Below, piece by piece: positions 10,301 through 22,196 of a stretch of 64,000 bases of DNA; position 1 is the first letter of the stretch, and each line of letters begins with the position of its first letter. The position numbers were made by a program, and so were the translations under genes. The notes under the pieces are model-generated. The model was not told the DNA's origin. It saw nothing but the letters and a program-made list of their open reading frames with translations, and made no database searches. The DNA lies in the NCBI GenBank assembly GCA_963825595.1, contig CAWGUE010000013.1, positions 433,691-497,690 of the forward strand. The letters are read 5' to 3'. This DNA comes from JARFQH01 sp963825595 (GTDB lineage Bacteria; Desulfobacterota; Desulfobacteria; Desulfobacterales; SG8-13).

Positions 10301-11555
10301 ATGAAACCGAGAAGAATTCTACAAGTAACTCAGGTCGTCGATGGCGGAGTCCCGGTAGTTATTTCGCAGCTTGCAAAAGGAATGGATAAGAAAAGGTTCG
10401 AAACCTTAGTTTTATTTGATACAAAAAAGCAATCTTTATGTAGGAAATCACTCATAGACTACGAGATCAAAAGTGTTAACTTAGCAAATCCAAAGAATAC
10501 AATTGAAGAAAAATCGCTAATAGAGCGAAAGAACAGGGATTTAGCATCACGATTTGAGCATAATTTCGGAAGCAAGGGCCGTAATTTATATTTAAGTTTG
10601 AAAGGGCTATTTATATTTTTAAGGTTTGACTTCCCAAAGATAAAAATTTTTGCACGTGTTATAAAAAGTAACAGGATTGATCTTGTCCATACACATAACA
10701 ACTTACATAAAGGTAAACCAGAAATTGTTGCCGCATGGCTTGTCGGTGTGCCATGCGTTTGTCACATCCATACTTTCATGGAATTGACATATTTTGATAA
10801 ATTATTTTCATTAATGGTTAGTTCATTTGTTTATATATCAAACAGCATCGCTAAATATTATCTTTCGATGGGTAAAGAACAGTTTAAAGGCAAAGTGATT
10901 TATAATGGAGTCGATGTAAAAAAATATACTAAAAACATACAATAGTAAAGAAGTAAGAAAAGAATTTTGTATTAAAAAAGGCGAAATTATTAGTAGGTCT
11001 CATCGGAAGAATAGACTGGTGGAAAGGACATGAATACTTTATTGAATCGATAGCTATAGCATCGCGAGAAGAAAAATCAATCAAAGGATTAATCGTAGGC
11101 GGTTTAGAGGATAATGTTGCCAAAAAGAAAAACCAAGAATATCTCGAAAAGCTAAAATATAAGATCAAAGATTTGAAGTTATCAGACAGAATAAGATTCA
11201 CAGGACACCGAAACGACATACACAAAATTCTTTATTTATTAGACGTTGTTGTACATGCTTCTTCGAATCCAGAACCTTTTGGACTAGTGATAATAGAGGG
11301 CATGGCAGCAAAGAAACCGGTAATCGCAACTGCGGCCGGTGGAGTCTTAGACATTATAGATGACAAAGTTAACGGTTACCTGGTTCCTGCAAAGACTCGG
11401 AGGCGATGGCAAAGGCAATTTTAAGAGTAGTAAAAAATAAGGCAGAAAGTAGGCGCATTGGTATGGCCGGTTACAATAGGGTAATCGAAAGTTTTTCTGT
11501 AGACAGGCAAATCAAATCAGTAGAAAAACTTTACAAAACAATTTTGGGCATATGA
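10301..11555 (+). pseudogene. GT4 glycosyltransferase, frameshifted
   Basis: The first frame (10301-10945) encodes the N-terminal GT-B domain, beginning MKPRRILQVTQVVDGGVPVV and ending with VIYNGVDVKKYTK, the standard end of that domain. Downstream frames continue with GLIGRIDWWKGHEYFI (about 10995), RIRFTGHRNDI (about 11190), the donor motif PEPFGLVIIEGMAAKKPVIA and VDRQIKSVEKLYKTI to the stop at 11555. Shifts lie near 10940, 10990 and 11395. The conserved motifs show what it was: an inner-membrane-associated GT4 adding one sugar of the repeat. It is not likely to make an active protein as sequenced. Confidence 0.77.
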
Positions 11556-11589
11556 TATTGTGATAGAATGAGACAATTAAAAGGAAGAA

Positions 11590-12932
11590 ATGTATTGTAC
11601 CTATTCAAAGAGTCAAACTATGAGTTCGAAAATTAATAATATAGATGAAAGCCATAAGATCGATATTGCGACTATATTTACATATATCGCAATAATTGGT
11701 TTTTGGCTTGACAAAGCCGCTGGGTTCCAACTGGAAAGGCTTTTAGGCCTTGGCATGGGACTGAGTCTTCAAAATGTCTGCCTCTACTTTTTAATGTTTA
11801 CGTGGGCTATAACCCTTAGATATCGCGAAAATTTTATTCAACCCACGAACATTAATCGGTATTTAATAATAATAATGTTTGTGGCCGCCATATCTATCAT
11901 TCCTAATTTGTTTGGATATGGGATAAAAAAAACGTCTTTAGTAAAAGAAATCGTTTATTATAAGGGTGTAATTTCTCCCTGGCTTTTCTTTATTTTAATT
12001 ACAACACTCATTACAACACAGAAAAACTGCATTAGAGCAATTTGGGGAATAATTATATTACTTATTGTAACGGTACTTGCAGTTTTTATTCAAAATTATC
12101 ACTGGTATTGACTTGAATACTCAAAATGAGGCGGGAGCTTATATAGGGCGTTCTGCCGGGTTTTCAGAAACGAATCAATATGCTGCTTTTTTAGTTTTAT
12201 TTATACCTATATTTTTATCATTTATGTTTTCTTTATATTGAACAGATAAAAAGAATAATAGGTTTCTTTTTATTGTTTATTGGACTTGCTGGGCTTGCAT
12301 TTACTGTCTCTAAAGGTGGTTTTATCTCATTTTTTATAAGTTCATTATATTTTTTCATTATTGCCTATAAGAGCAAAATAATAGGTATTGGTAGAGTGCT
12401 AATTGTTATGTCATCGATTGTTATAATTGCAAGCGTTACATACATAATACTCCCAGCCCAAACTAAAGAAGTCGCAGTGGATAGGGTGACATTGAAAGAA
12501 AAAGAAAACCCGTGGGCAATAAAAAAAAAGAGCTGGATGAATCGACTTACATCTGGCAGGACAGAATTGTGGGCACGCAGCTTAAAGCTCATTGCTGAGA
12601 GACCTTTTATCGGTTACGGTAATGCCGCTACTGAGACGCAGGTGAAATTGAGTACCCATAGTGATCCTTTAAAATGGGCCATAAATTACGGAATAATTGG
12701 TTTTTTGCTCTTTGTATTTTTGTACTATAATATTTATAAGCATATACTGTATAATTTTAAAAATACAAAAGTATGGAGAAGCAAAATACTTTATCTTAGC
12801 TATCTAAGCGGATTTATAGGATATGTAACTGCTATGTGTGGTGTTAATATTGGACCTCTAAGAACGATCTTTTGGATTTACACTGCAATCATATATAAAT
12901 ACAGTCTATTAGATACGGGTGTAGAGGATTAA
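11590..12932 (+). pseudogene. O-antigen ligase/polymerase-like (Wzy_C) membrane protein, frameshifted
   Basis: The frames 11590-12111, about 12105-12240 and 12273-12932 join into one polytopic protein of about 440 residues with around ten hydrophobic helices. The periplasmic loop contains SGRTELWARSLKLIAERPFIGYG, which matches the GR-x-LW ... P-x-x-GYG pattern of the Wzy_C family (O-antigen ligases and related polymerases). The middle piece has RSAGFSETNQYAA, also typical. Frame changes near 12107 and 12240 disrupt it. It is the only polymerase-like gene in the window, so if it is dead, polymerisation must rely on another locus. Ligase and polymerase cannot be told apart from sequence. Confidence 0.75.
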
Positions 12933-13091
12933 ATTATAAAAGATATTGTGTAAAGTAAATATTTTACTAATTTAACTATTACGATTCATTTCGCCAATTT
13001 TACTACACAACCACACTATTAATGACTGTAGTACTTTAAATTCAAGATGTTTTCTTTCTAAATATTCTCTGCGTTAGAAAAAATTGCAAAG

Positions 13092-13460
13092 CTATTTGTG
13101 GAAATCCGTACTGAAAAATTTCAATTGGATACAGTTGCTAGTCATTTTGTTTTTGTAATTGGTCTCTGTGAACGTATGTAAAATGGGGATTTACTCGAAA
13201 AGAGTGATGCTAAAAAACTGTAACATTGTGTAGAGGCTCAGGTCGATTTTCATCTTTTTTTCATAATGGCAACCAGCACATACACTGATGGCAATCCAGA
13301 TTTGGGTTTTTACGGCATTTTCAGACGTACCATAGAACTTTTTAATTCGCAGATGCTGTTTCATCCACTTGAAGAACAATTCCACTTGCCATCGGCACTT
13401 GTAAAGATCGGCAATCGTTATCGCCGGAAGGCGAAAGTTATTTCAAACGAGTAAAAGGTT
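13092..13460 (-). pseudogene. IS4-family transposase C-terminal relic
   Basis: On the minus strand the frame reads NNFRLPAITIADLYKCRWQV, then ELFFKWMKQHLRIKKFYGTS and ENAVKTQIWIAISV, and closes with TETNYKN...SNCIQL. These are the well-known last ~120 residues of an IS4-family DDE transposase (catalytic E in the ELFFKW segment). The frame contains stops (before NNF, and after LFE). No intact terminal repeats were found. The rest of 12933-14190 holds nothing coding that I can support; more decayed parts of the same IS may reach towards 13900. Confidence 0.7.
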
Positions 13461-14190
13461 TATTTTGTGCAAGCCAATTGAATTTCATTGATGTTGCCGC
13501 CATAAAATGTACGAAGGATTTTATAGGTTATCTACAATTCTGAAGGAACAAGACAACAAAGAAGAAAAAATTCAGTAAAGAACCTTAGTTGAAAGAGCTT
13601 ATGAAGGCCCGTCTATTGGCAAAAAAGTTTTTCACCGAAGGGAAATTCATACACAATGCATTCTATAATCGATTTTTAACATTAAAATTTATAATATTAC
13701 AGGATATTATGACTGTATAGATTTCCCTTCATTGTAAAATTTTGTGTTTGGCGATTGGCACAAGGAACCGGACTCATAATCGACTGTAAAACACGAAATA
13801 TGAACCACTCGTATTCCACTGCCATGATATCATAACATTTATCGGGCGCTTTTTTGTAATATGATGGTAAAAAAGGAAGTCCCAATAATTATTAGGTAAT
13901 TTCGGGAAGCCGTTAAGACTGGCATAGCATAATGATTTTATTGGTTAGCTGTCCGTATACTTAGAGAGAGGTTGACCGTTATGGTACTGTAATTAAAGTT
14001 AAAAATAAATTGTTTAAAAAATATTTGTTTGATGTGCTTGAATAAAAAAACATTGAGTATACGAGGAAATGGTATATTTTATGCATCCCAACAAGGCCAA
14101 TTGTATAAAAAATTGTAGCGGCGGCATTCTGGTGTTTAGGTAACTTTCTGTGATGAATGCCCCAAAATTAAGTTTAACAGGAGAAAGAAA

Positions 14191-15842
14191 ATGATAAGAA
14201 AACGATTTTTAAAATTTTTAATTTTAGCATTCGGAATTTTTACCTTGTTTGCCGATACAGCCTTTTCCGAAAACTACTATATAAAAAATGGTGGAAATGA
14301 TCGTGCTGACGGCCTAAGCGATGGTAATGCTTGGGCAACAATTGCGAAAGTCAATGATTTTGCATCACAAAACGGATTTTCTAATGGTGATACGATTAAT
14401 TTCAAGCGAGGTAATATTTGGAGCGATGGGGAAACGTTAGGTAGTAATGATGGTTCGACTGATTGGGGGGTCATAAATGGGCTAACCATTCAAGATTACG
14501 GATCGGGTGATAAACCAAAAATCACTGGTTCAATTAAGCAGCCAATTAGATTCAATGGACGAGGAAATATAAAAAACCTAACAATAAAAAACTTAGATGT
14601 CAGTGGCACAGGATGGTGCGATCGATCATACTCTGGCGGCCAAATTCAAGTCAATAATGTAACTAACGTTATAATTGATGGTATTTATAGTGATGGACAT
14701 GCAGGGACAACAGTTTGGAATACTGTAGACATCCGGTCTTCAATTTGATAATATAAATGGTGATCTCGAAATCAAAAACTGCGAGATATTTAACATGGTT
14801 AATAAAGTTGGGCCAGCTGAATATGATGACGATGACCGGCATGCTGTGGTTTACTGGAGTTACAATCCCAAGGTTGAGGGCAGTCTGAGCATACACAATA
14901 ATATTTTTCACCATATAGATGCGGCGGGATACAACTTGGAGCAATTCAAGTACCAACCGAAATTTACAATAACAATATTAACCATTTTGGTGAGAATGCG
15001 ATCGATCTCAAGAATTGCAAAAATGTGGTCATAAGTAATAATGATATGTTTAGGGGTATATACGCTCCCGGAGGTGGTGGCACCGGTGATATAGACCCTG
15101 CCATAATAGTAGTCCACGAATTTGATAAATCTAATTGGGCTGGTGCGGTCAGCCAGAATACGCAAATCACGGAAAATTATCTCCATGATTCTGACTATAA
15201 GGGGATATATGTTAACAACTCAAAGGATGTTAATGTTTACCAAAATGTTTTTAAAGATATTAGAACTGCAATTTTTACTGAGAGTGTTAATGGTTTTAAT
15301 ATTAATGATAACCTTTTGCATTTAGATACAAACAAAGATTCTGTTGGAGAATGGGGAAGTGCAATAAGAATTGGCAGTAACGCCTGGGTAGATAATGTCC
15401 AAATTCATGGAAACAAAATTTATATTGATAATACAACACACAATTACGGAATTATTTGGAAATCCGTTGCCGGTCAGAATGGAAATGCTATCACAAATAA
15501 CATCATTTATCTGACTAATAATTCTTCTAATACTTTTCCTTTAATTATTGTTGATATTGATAATGGGAATATTTTTCCAGAAATAGAAGACAACGGTTGT
15601 TTTAATCCTAATAGCACAAATCGTACTTCGTGGGACGGCAAAATTAATTATCAATTTCCAGGTGCAGTTTTTGAGGATCCTCTCTTCACAAATCCAGAGG
15701 TCGGAGATTTCAAATTAAAAATAGGGTCTCCGGTAAAAAGTTTGTCGAGCACTAATGTTTTAATGCCAGAAATCTTGGGGATGCAACAGGTGGTGGTAAC
15801 TATTTACCTTCGCCAAAAAATCTCAGATTAACCATAAATTAG
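14191..15842 (+). pseudogene. Secreted right-handed parallel beta-helix protein, frameshifted
   Basis: The N-terminus is a signal peptide (charged MIRKRF, hydrophobic core, cut near TAFS-EN). Next comes YYIKNGGNDRADGLSDGNAW, the usual start of secreted beta-helix proteins of the pectate-lyase/NosD type. Later segments (NNVTNVIIDGIYSDG, NSKDVNVYQNVF, SVNGFNINDNLL) are coil repeats of such a helix. The frame shifts near 14740, returns near 14990-15025 and changes again near 15775, after which GGGNYLPSPKNLRLTIN ends the protein. About 550 residues in total. It may have been a periplasmic or surface polysaccharide-binding or lyase/epimerase protein. An AGGAG ribosome site precedes the ATG. From 15843 to 16472 I see no gene, only a CCCTCTCC hairpin at 15908-15929. 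Confidence 0.72.
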
Positions 15843-16472
15843 TGACAACCTCGCAAATTTTTAACTTGCTAGTTTTCCTGTAGCTTGCCACAGGGGTCAG
15901 CACGCATACCCTCTCCCTATGGAGAGGGTCACGGTTAGTGGATAAATGAAATACGGTTTGATACTCTGCAAGCTGCTGCAGGGTGATTTATTAGGGACAT
16001 TATTTTGCCGCATTTAGTCTCACAGCATTGCAGCCGTGAAAATTCGTTACAAAAACCAGGAATTTCCATCCTTCAACTTAGTAACCCCAATAAAACTAAG
16101 TTAGTCTGAAGTATTTTCCAATTCTTCCTCTATATTATTTGCAATATATAAATATAGTTCATTTGAGCGAGTTTCAATATATTCTACTATATTTAGAATT
16201 ATCGCAAAAGGATTAGCTTATGTGTGCATTATAAAGTTGAACCTATTGCTCTGGTACCTGGCTGAACAGATAGGTTTGAACTTTCAATGGAAAGGTTTTG
16301 TTTCTTTTAATCCTATTATTACCTGAATTTTGCACACAATTCCGGCTCGATGACCAACGGGTTCTAAAATTTTTATGAACCGGAAGTCATTTTCGAGTCA
16401 AATCGGAACTGGATATTTTCATTTTCGTTTATTTTTGAGGAGCTCTCAACGGTTTTCGCTCGGTTTTAACAT

Positions 16473-18087
16473 CCTGATAATTCGTGTAAATATTTTCGTG
16501 CAAGAAATTTCTTGCCTTTTATTGGACGGCAAAACGAGGGCTCCAGACTTTTGCCTCACACCACGGTTTCGGACGGCAGCGCGCATTGTCTATAAAGCGC
16601 AACAAGTAAAGCATCGCCGGTGTTCGGGCATCATGGATTGAGTATTTGACCTTATCGCGGTTGCCGGCGCTGACAACCTTGGCAGCAATAAAGAGCAGTT
16701 TCAAACGCGCGATGCGAACCGTGTGGGTCATCATGCCCTTTAGCATGCCCCCACCGGTTTGGCGGTGGGACCCGGCGCTTTTTTCGGCCATCATTTTCAT
16801 ATAGCGCCAGATGTTGTAGGCCAGCATCACGATCTGGAAGAAAGCCGCGTTATTTTTGAACTTGGCCGAGGGGAGCATATCCAGACCTTCGCGCTTGGCT
16901 TCACCGACCAGGTTCTCGACATCGGCGCGCTTGTCGTATTCGGCAATCACCTGATGGGCCGGGCCGGCCAGGCTGGTGCAGAAAATCCGGTAGGTGTAGT
17001 TGTCGTCTTCAAACAGCAGGCACTGTTCGGGTTGATTCGAAGTCCGCTTTTGTTCTTTGGCAATGCGCATGGCCACGAAGCGACACGGCCGATCCCAACC
17101 GCCGGGTTGATAGATGCAGCTGTTATATTCAAGCAACTTGCGTCTCCAGGGCTGGTACCATTCGTCGGCATCAAATACCGGTGTGCAACCCCGGTTGCCG
17201 ATAATAAAGTCAAAGCCGGCGGTCATTGCGGCTTGCACGCTTTGCCAGCACAGGAACTCTCCATCGGCACGGATCAGCACCTCCTGCACGCAGCCGGGAA
17301 GATGGTTTTCAATATCGGCGATAAACCCAGCGGTCTCTTCGGCCGAGACCGTGGTGCCCCGGCGCAGTTTACCGAGAAGATATTCATGGGTTTCCTCGAC
17401 AAACGCCAACAGCGGCCGCAGTCCCGGTTTGCCGCGATGCTTTGGATTGTGGCCCTTGCGAGCACCTTGAGCCTGTCCGTAGACGGTTTTTACCGTGGTG
17501 TCGATGTTGACCCGGATCCGGGCATATCTCAGACCGCACAGCTGCCAGACCCTCTCGCGCAGGATGCTCATCACCTTGACCAGGGATCTGGCCTGATTGA
17601 TCCCCAGGCTGTCCAGGTAACGCCAGAAGGTGCTGGCCGCCGGCAGCCGATTGAGTCGGAAAAAACCGCAAAGCATGGCATCGAGTCTAACGTAGACAAA
17701 GTGCCAGATCCGGTTAAACCCTATAAATAGTAGCATCAGAATGCCCACCATCATCAGAAAGTGTCCCAGCTTGGGATCGCGGGATGGGGGCCGGTAAGCA
17801 AAGTGAAAAATTTCCCGAAAACCGACCAGATCGATAAATTTGATCAGCGCCAAAAGCCCGCCAAATGGACTCAACTGTTCGCTGCAGGTCTCGTAAGCCG
17901 TAGAAGCGTTGATTTTTCTGGGCCTCGGCCGCTTCTCATAAAACCCTTTACGGCCGCGGTTTTTCCTGCTAACTTTTTTTCGTACTTTTACCATCTGGGT
18001 ACCTCCTGTCTTAGCGGTTCAGGTTCGGCAAAACCGTTGCTATGACAGTGTTCCCAGATGGTTTTTTATTTTTCAAGAACTATCTGA
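16473..18087. mobile_element. IS1380-type insertion sequence (boundaries tentative)
   Basis: The element holds one intact transposase on the minus strand. An imperfect inverted pair brackets it: CTGATAATTCGTGTAAA from 16474 and, read on the other strand, CAGATAGTTCTTGAAAA ending at 18086 (13 of 17 positions match). No convincing target duplication is seen, so the ends are uncertain. It is markedly more GC-rich than the flanking AT-rich pseudogenes, in keeping with recent arrival. Confidence 0.5.
16519..17994 (-). CDS. IS1380-family DDE transposase
   Basis: 491 residues, full length and without lesions. The N-terminus is basic. The catalytic core shows VNIDTTVKTVYG near residue 165, an IRADGEF segment near 245 and the YDKRADVENLVGEAKREGLD segment near 375, the three acidic catalytic positions expected for IS1380. 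It cuts and pastes its own element. It lies opposite to the surrounding sugar genes and is unrelated to their function. The ribosome site is AGGAGGTACCC just upstream on the minus strand. Confidence 0.88.
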   Translation of the reverse strand: MVKVRKKVSRKNRGRKGFYEKRPRPRKINASTAYETCSEQLSPFGGLLALIKFIDLVGFREIFHFAYRPPSRDPKLGHFLMMVGILMLLFIGFNRIWHFVYVRLDAMLCGFFRLNRLPAASTFWRYLDSLGINQARSLVKVMSILRERVWQLCGLRYARIRVNIDTTVKTVYGQAQGARKGHNPKHRGKPGLRPLLAFVEETHEYLLGKLRRGTTVSAEETAGFIADIENHLPGCVQEVLIRADGEFLCWQSVQAAMTAGFDFIIGNRGCTPVFDADEWYQPWRRKLLEYNSCIYQPGGWDRPCRFVAMRIAKEQKRTSNQPEQCLLFEDDNYTYRIFCTSLAGPAHQVIAEYDKRADVENLVGEAKREGLDMLPSAKFKNNAAFFQIVMLAYNIWRYMKMMAEKSAGSHRQTGGGMLKGMMTHTVRIARLKLLFIAAKVVSAGNRDKVKYSIHDARTPAMLYLLRFIDNARCRPKPWCEAKVWSPRFAVQ

Positions 18088-18499
18088 TGCAAGATCGAGG
18101 TATTAAATCAAACAATCGTAACTTTCCCTTTCATGGAGTCTTGATTTGAGAAACACAGTATGTGCAAGATCTATATCGTAGAAAAGAATCATCCGTTGTG
18201 TACATGGTCATCATCATATTTAATATTTATCTCATATTTTGGCTAGAAACAAAATAATGATGTTTTCATCTGGAATGAAGCAAATACAATATCGCATTTA
18301 GTCCGTAGTATGAAACTGTGGTGCCGAAATATTGCTTTATGAGATATAAAATCATTAGGAAATGCGAGATACAGGCATTAAATCGTTCACAATTTTGGGC
18401 ATGATGGTCCGGCAAGATCAACGATAGGAGCGTCTTGGTGTACAAGTTATACTAGGACCGTAAAAGTAGCAAGCATTAAGAATCGAGCAAAATTGGAGC

Positions 18500-19442
18500 T
18501 TTAAGTAAACTAATTCTTGTGACTCACCGGTTGTTATAAAATCTATGAAATATTCATGTTTTATTTATATCTAGTCATGTGAATCAATTAGTGGTAATTC
18601 TAGTAGGGAAATTAGGAAAAATACCTGTATTCCCTATTGTACACAATACAATGGAGTTTGTCTATAATAGGAGCAAACATGATCCTTGTATATATTTGAA
18701 TAGATTTGTTAACATGATTATTTTTAAAATGGCCGATCGAATTATAGTGGTTTCTGAAGAAGAAAAACAAATGATTCTAAGGTATTTTCGTTTGCACTAT
18801 TATAAGATAATTGTCGTGAGAAATGGGAAATGTATGACAAAAATACCGTACTTTCGGTTGATATAAATAACGAATTCCGAAATCAGAAGGTAAACTAAAA
18901 GGAGTAGCAGTAGGTAGATTTTACTACCAAAAAGGCATAGATATACTATCAATGCAATTGCTAAATTGCATAATGACGGTTTTGCATATTTTATATTGAT
19001 CGTAGGCGAGGGGGCTGAAAAGGTTAAATTAGAAAAAATGGTGAGGATTAAATGTATGTTCAGTTGTAAAGTTTTTAGGTATAGGGAAAGATGTAAGAAG
19101 CCTGATGATGGCATCTGATATTTTTTTGATGCCATTAATATATGAAGGACTGTCGATCGAAATGATAGAGTCTATGGCGATAGGCCTCCGAATAGGAGCA
19201 TCAGATGCCCCTGGACTTCGATATTATATTAAGAATAATAAGAATGGCCTTATGTTTCCGTAGAAAATTATGTAGTGATGCAGAATGTATAAAACATTTG
19301 ACAAACGATAAAAAGTTAAGAGAAAAGCTTGGAAAAGGCGCGTGAGCCACTTTTGAACGAAACTTTAACTTAAACCGGAATATCGAATTGCTTAAGAAAT
19401 TTATCATCTGTATAGTACACTGGATAAAGAGGTAAAGATATA
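18500..19442 (+). pseudogene. GT4 glycosyltransferase relic, heavily degraded
   Basis: The best-preserved part is 18579-18866, which encodes a GT-B N-terminal region (KIPVFPIVHNTMEFVYNR, ADRIIVVSEEEKQMI). Out-of-frame continuations give GVAVGRFYYQKGIDIL (about 18900), ILIVGEGAEKVKLEKM (about 19000), then LMASDIFLMPLIYEGLSIEM (about 19100), the GT4 donor-site region, and NRNIELLKKFY near the end. Several indels and stops separate these pieces. The 5' limit is approximate, since homology seems to start before 18579. The stretch 18088-18500 shows nothing else. Confidence 0.65.
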
Positions 19443-19445
19443 TTG

Positions 19446-19895
19446 ATGAATAGTATTGTAAAACTGTATAGCATAGCTCACTCGCTATATAAAAATAGAA
19501 TACCAGTTGCTCCGCATTTAATTACATGGTTTATAAGGCGATATTACAATGCAGACATTCCGCATGCTTTGGAAGCTGGAGAGAATTTGCACTTGGGACA
19601 TGCTGGTTTGGGCATAATAATACACCCTCGCAGCGTTATAGGTCGCAATGTGACAATTGCACAACATGTTACTATCGGAGGAAATAAAGGAAGTATCGGT
19701 GTTCCAAAGATTGGGAATAATGTTTATATTGGTCCGGGTGCAAAAGTTTTAGGGGAAATCTGTATTGGAAATAATGTAATTGTTGGTGCAAACGCTGTAG
19801 TATTAAAATCAGTAGAAAATAATGTAGTAGTTGTAGGAGTGCCAGCAAAAATAGTACGACGAATAACCAAACGAGACACATACCCAAGCAAATAA
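19446..19895 (+). CDS. Serine acetyltransferase-like hexapeptide acetyltransferase
   Basis: A 149-residue protein, intact in the middle of decayed genes. Its C-terminal two thirds is a left-handed beta-helix: GLGIIIHPRSVIGRNVTIAQ, then HVTIGGNKG, then GNNVYIGPGAKVLGEI and VGVPAKIVRRI. The His-bearing loop and GGNKG match the CysE/WcaB-type acetyltransferases found in polysaccharide clusters, where they acetylate a sugar rather than serine. ATG at 19446 is used; a TTG directly before it is possible. There is no membrane segment. It probably adds acetyl to a glycan intermediate in the cytoplasm. Confidence 0.78.
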   Translation: MNSIVKLYSIAHSLYKNRIPVAPHLITWFIRRYYNADIPHALEAGENLHLGHAGLGIIIHPRSVIGRNVTIAQHVTIGGNKGSIGVPKIGNNVYIGPGAKVLGEICIGNNVIVGANAVVLKSVENNVVVVGVPAKIVRRITKRDTYPSK

Positions 19896-19933
19896 AGAAA
19901 AAAAATAGGGTTATATGTCAACGGGGCATGTTC

Positions 19934-20870
19934 ATGGAAATTATTAAATGTATATTTTGTAATCTCAATAGCAATGAAGTTGTTATCGACGAAAATGGTT
20001 ATAAGGGTTAAAAGTGCCAAAATTGTGGACTCATATACATTTCGCGTAGACCTAAGGAGTCTGATGCAATCAATATATACAATTGCAATATTAAAGATGC
20101 AGAGAACCACATAGGATTTGGTGGAATCAAAAGACTCCATGCAAGACATACATTGAAAAAGGTAATGAAGTATAAGAAGAAAGGAAATATATTAGAATTA
20201 GGGGCAGGGGGAGGGTATTTTTTAAGAGAAGCCGAGAACTATGGTTTTAAAGTATTTGCAATAGAGTTAAACAAAATTAAGAAATCGTATATATGTAACT
20301 ATTTAAAATATCCACTGCGAAAGCGAGCCATTAAGCAGAAACTCGTTCGAAGGGAAACTATTTGATATAATCTACAGTTGCGACGTATTGAATCATTTTT
20401 ATAATCCGATTGATGAATTTAAAAAAGCTTATGAAAGACTTAATAACAACGGATTACTCGTCTTTGAAACTGGAAATATTGCCGATAAAAAATCAAAATA
20501 TTACGACTACATCAATGGTTTCTGATATCCTGGGCATTTATTTATTTTTGGTGAATTGTCAATTAACAAATTATTAGAATCATCTGGCTTTGTTAGTCTG
20601 AAGATTTATAAATACACGAAAGTTGCGCAATTGTTATTACATAAATATCTTTCGAGACACGGAGGTATAGTAAAAGTTAATAAAAGAATCAATCAAGGGT
20701 CTAATAATATATTTGAATTTACGAAAAGAACTGAATTAATATTAAAAGATCGAATAAAGTTGGACATAAGAATTTTCTACCGTTATATAATATACTTTTT
20801 GAAATATAAGTTAGGAGCATTAATGCCAAAATCGGGGCATTTACAGACAGTAATTATTATTGCAAAATAA
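19934..20870 (+). pseudogene. Class I SAM methyltransferase with N-terminal zinc ribbon, broken
   Basis: The N-terminus has two Cys pairs (CIFC and CQNC) of a zinc-ribbon type found in many capsule-cluster methyltransferases. ILELGAGGGYFLREA near residue 85 is the SAM-binding motif I. After a frame change near 20340 the protein continues with FDIIYSCDVLNHFYNP (motif of Methyltransf_23) and an AdoMet-fold C-terminus. Lesions are an in-frame TAA at 20009, the frameshift, and a TGA at 20523 where Trp would be expected in a YPGHLF context. Two stops plus a shift argue for true decay. It would have methylated a sugar. Confidence 0.72.
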
Positions 20871-20919
20871 AAAGTTTAGAATAGAAGGTAAAGTAAATAA
20901 CGTAAAAAAGTCAAATTGT

Positions 20920-22134
20920 ATGAAAAGAAATATTATTTATATAACTACAACCCTTCCGTCTTTAACGTTGACTTTTGTTTATAGAGAAATAAAAGAGTTG
21001 AGTAACAGGGAATTTAATATTATTACGATTTCAATGGGAAAGCCTAAAAAGAATGAAATTTCAAACGAAGCAAAACATATTTATGAATCGACTCATTATC
21101 TCGATCAAACAAGTATAATAAAAAAACTAATATCGCAATTATCAATTATAAGAAAAAAACCAATACATTGGTTAAAGTTATTACTTACTGGTATTTTTGA
21201 AAAAGAAGTAAGAGGATTTAGAGATCGTGTAAGAATTATTTATCATTTCTTGGATGCAGGTTATCTATTTAGTAGATATAAAAATAAAAATATAAATCAC
21301 ATTCATGCCCATTTTTTAACTGGACCTACTTCTATTGCATTTTTTTTATCAAAGTATCTTAATATTAATTTCAGTTTCACAATGCATGCTTCTTCTATTT
21401 TTATCGACCCAATAATGCTAAAAAATAAATTAGTAGAATGTTCGAATGCTGTAACAATTTCTAATTACAACAAAAAATATCTGATTGAAAAATACGGTAT
21501 TAAGTTTAAAAATAAGATACATGTTATTCACTGTGGACTTGATTTAAAAGAATACAAACCAGAAAAAAAATTGAAGATAAAACCTATAATAATTTTGGGT
21601 GTTGGCCAATTAGTAAAAAGAAAAGGATTCCGTTATCTTGTTGAAGCTTGTTATCACCTTAAAGAAAAAAAGATTAAATTCGAATGTATAATTGTTGGAA
21701 GTGGTTCTGAATGTGGTGATCTTCAGAATAAAATAAAAAGTTACAAACTCGAGAAATATGTAAAGTTAATCGGCAGGCAAACACAAGAATTTGTTAAAGA
21801 GATATTAAATAAAACAAGTATATTTGTATTGCCATCAATTGTAACCGATGAGGGAGGCAGAGAAGGTATACCAGTAGCTTTAATGGAAGCCATGGCAATG
21901 CAAATACCAGTCATTTCCACGAAAACAGTTGGTATTCCAGAGTTAATTACAGATAAAAATGAAGGGTATCTAGTTGATCAAAAAGATGGTAAAAAATTAG
22001 CAAACGCAATTGAAATACTAATAAAATCCCCGGAAATTGCAATGTTAATGGGAGTCAAAGGGAGAAAAAAAATACAAAAAGAATTCAATATCATAAAAAC
22101 AACTGAGCTATTGATACCAATATTATCTGAATAA
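20920..22134 (+). CDS. Family 4 glycosyltransferase
   Basis: About 404 residues from ATG 20920; the open frame extends 60 bases upstream to a TTG at 20860, but the protein family begins at MKRNIIYITTTLPSLTLTFV. HIHAHFLTGPTSIAFFLSK near residue 125 and HVIHCGLDLKEYKP near 205 are the GT-B domain landmarks. GGREGIPVALMEAMAMQIPV near 320 is the E-x7-E donor site. It resembles the colanic-acid GT4 group (WcaL-like). It is very AT-rich, like the pseudogenes on both sides, yet it has no lesion, so it may still be under selection. Confidence 0.83.
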   Translation: MKRNIIYITTTLPSLTLTFVYREIKELSNREFNIITISMGKPKKNEISNEAKHIYESTHYLDQTSIIKKLISQLSIIRKKPIHWLKLLLTGIFEKEVRGFRDRVRIIYHFLDAGYLFSRYKNKNINHIHAHFLTGPTSIAFFLSKYLNINFSFTMHASSIFIDPIMLKNKLVECSNAVTISNYNKKYLIEKYGIKFKNKIHVIHCGLDLKEYKPEKKLKIKPIIILGVGQLVKRKGFRYLVEACYHLKEKKIKFECIIVGSGSECGDLQNKIKSYKLEKYVKLIGRQTQEFVKEILNKTSIFVLPSIVTDEGGREGIPVALMEAMAMQIPVISTKTVGIPELITDKNEGYLVDQKDGKKLANAIEILIKSPEIAMLMGVKGRKKIQKEFNIIKTTELLIPILSE

Positions 22135-22196
22135 TTGTTGGAATATATTTACAAGAAATTACATGAAAATATCAATAAAACTAATCGATATATTCT

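Noticed and set aside
16759..17730. A 323-residue open frame on the plus strand
   Set aside because: It is the antisense of the intact IS1380 transposase and has no recognisable domain.
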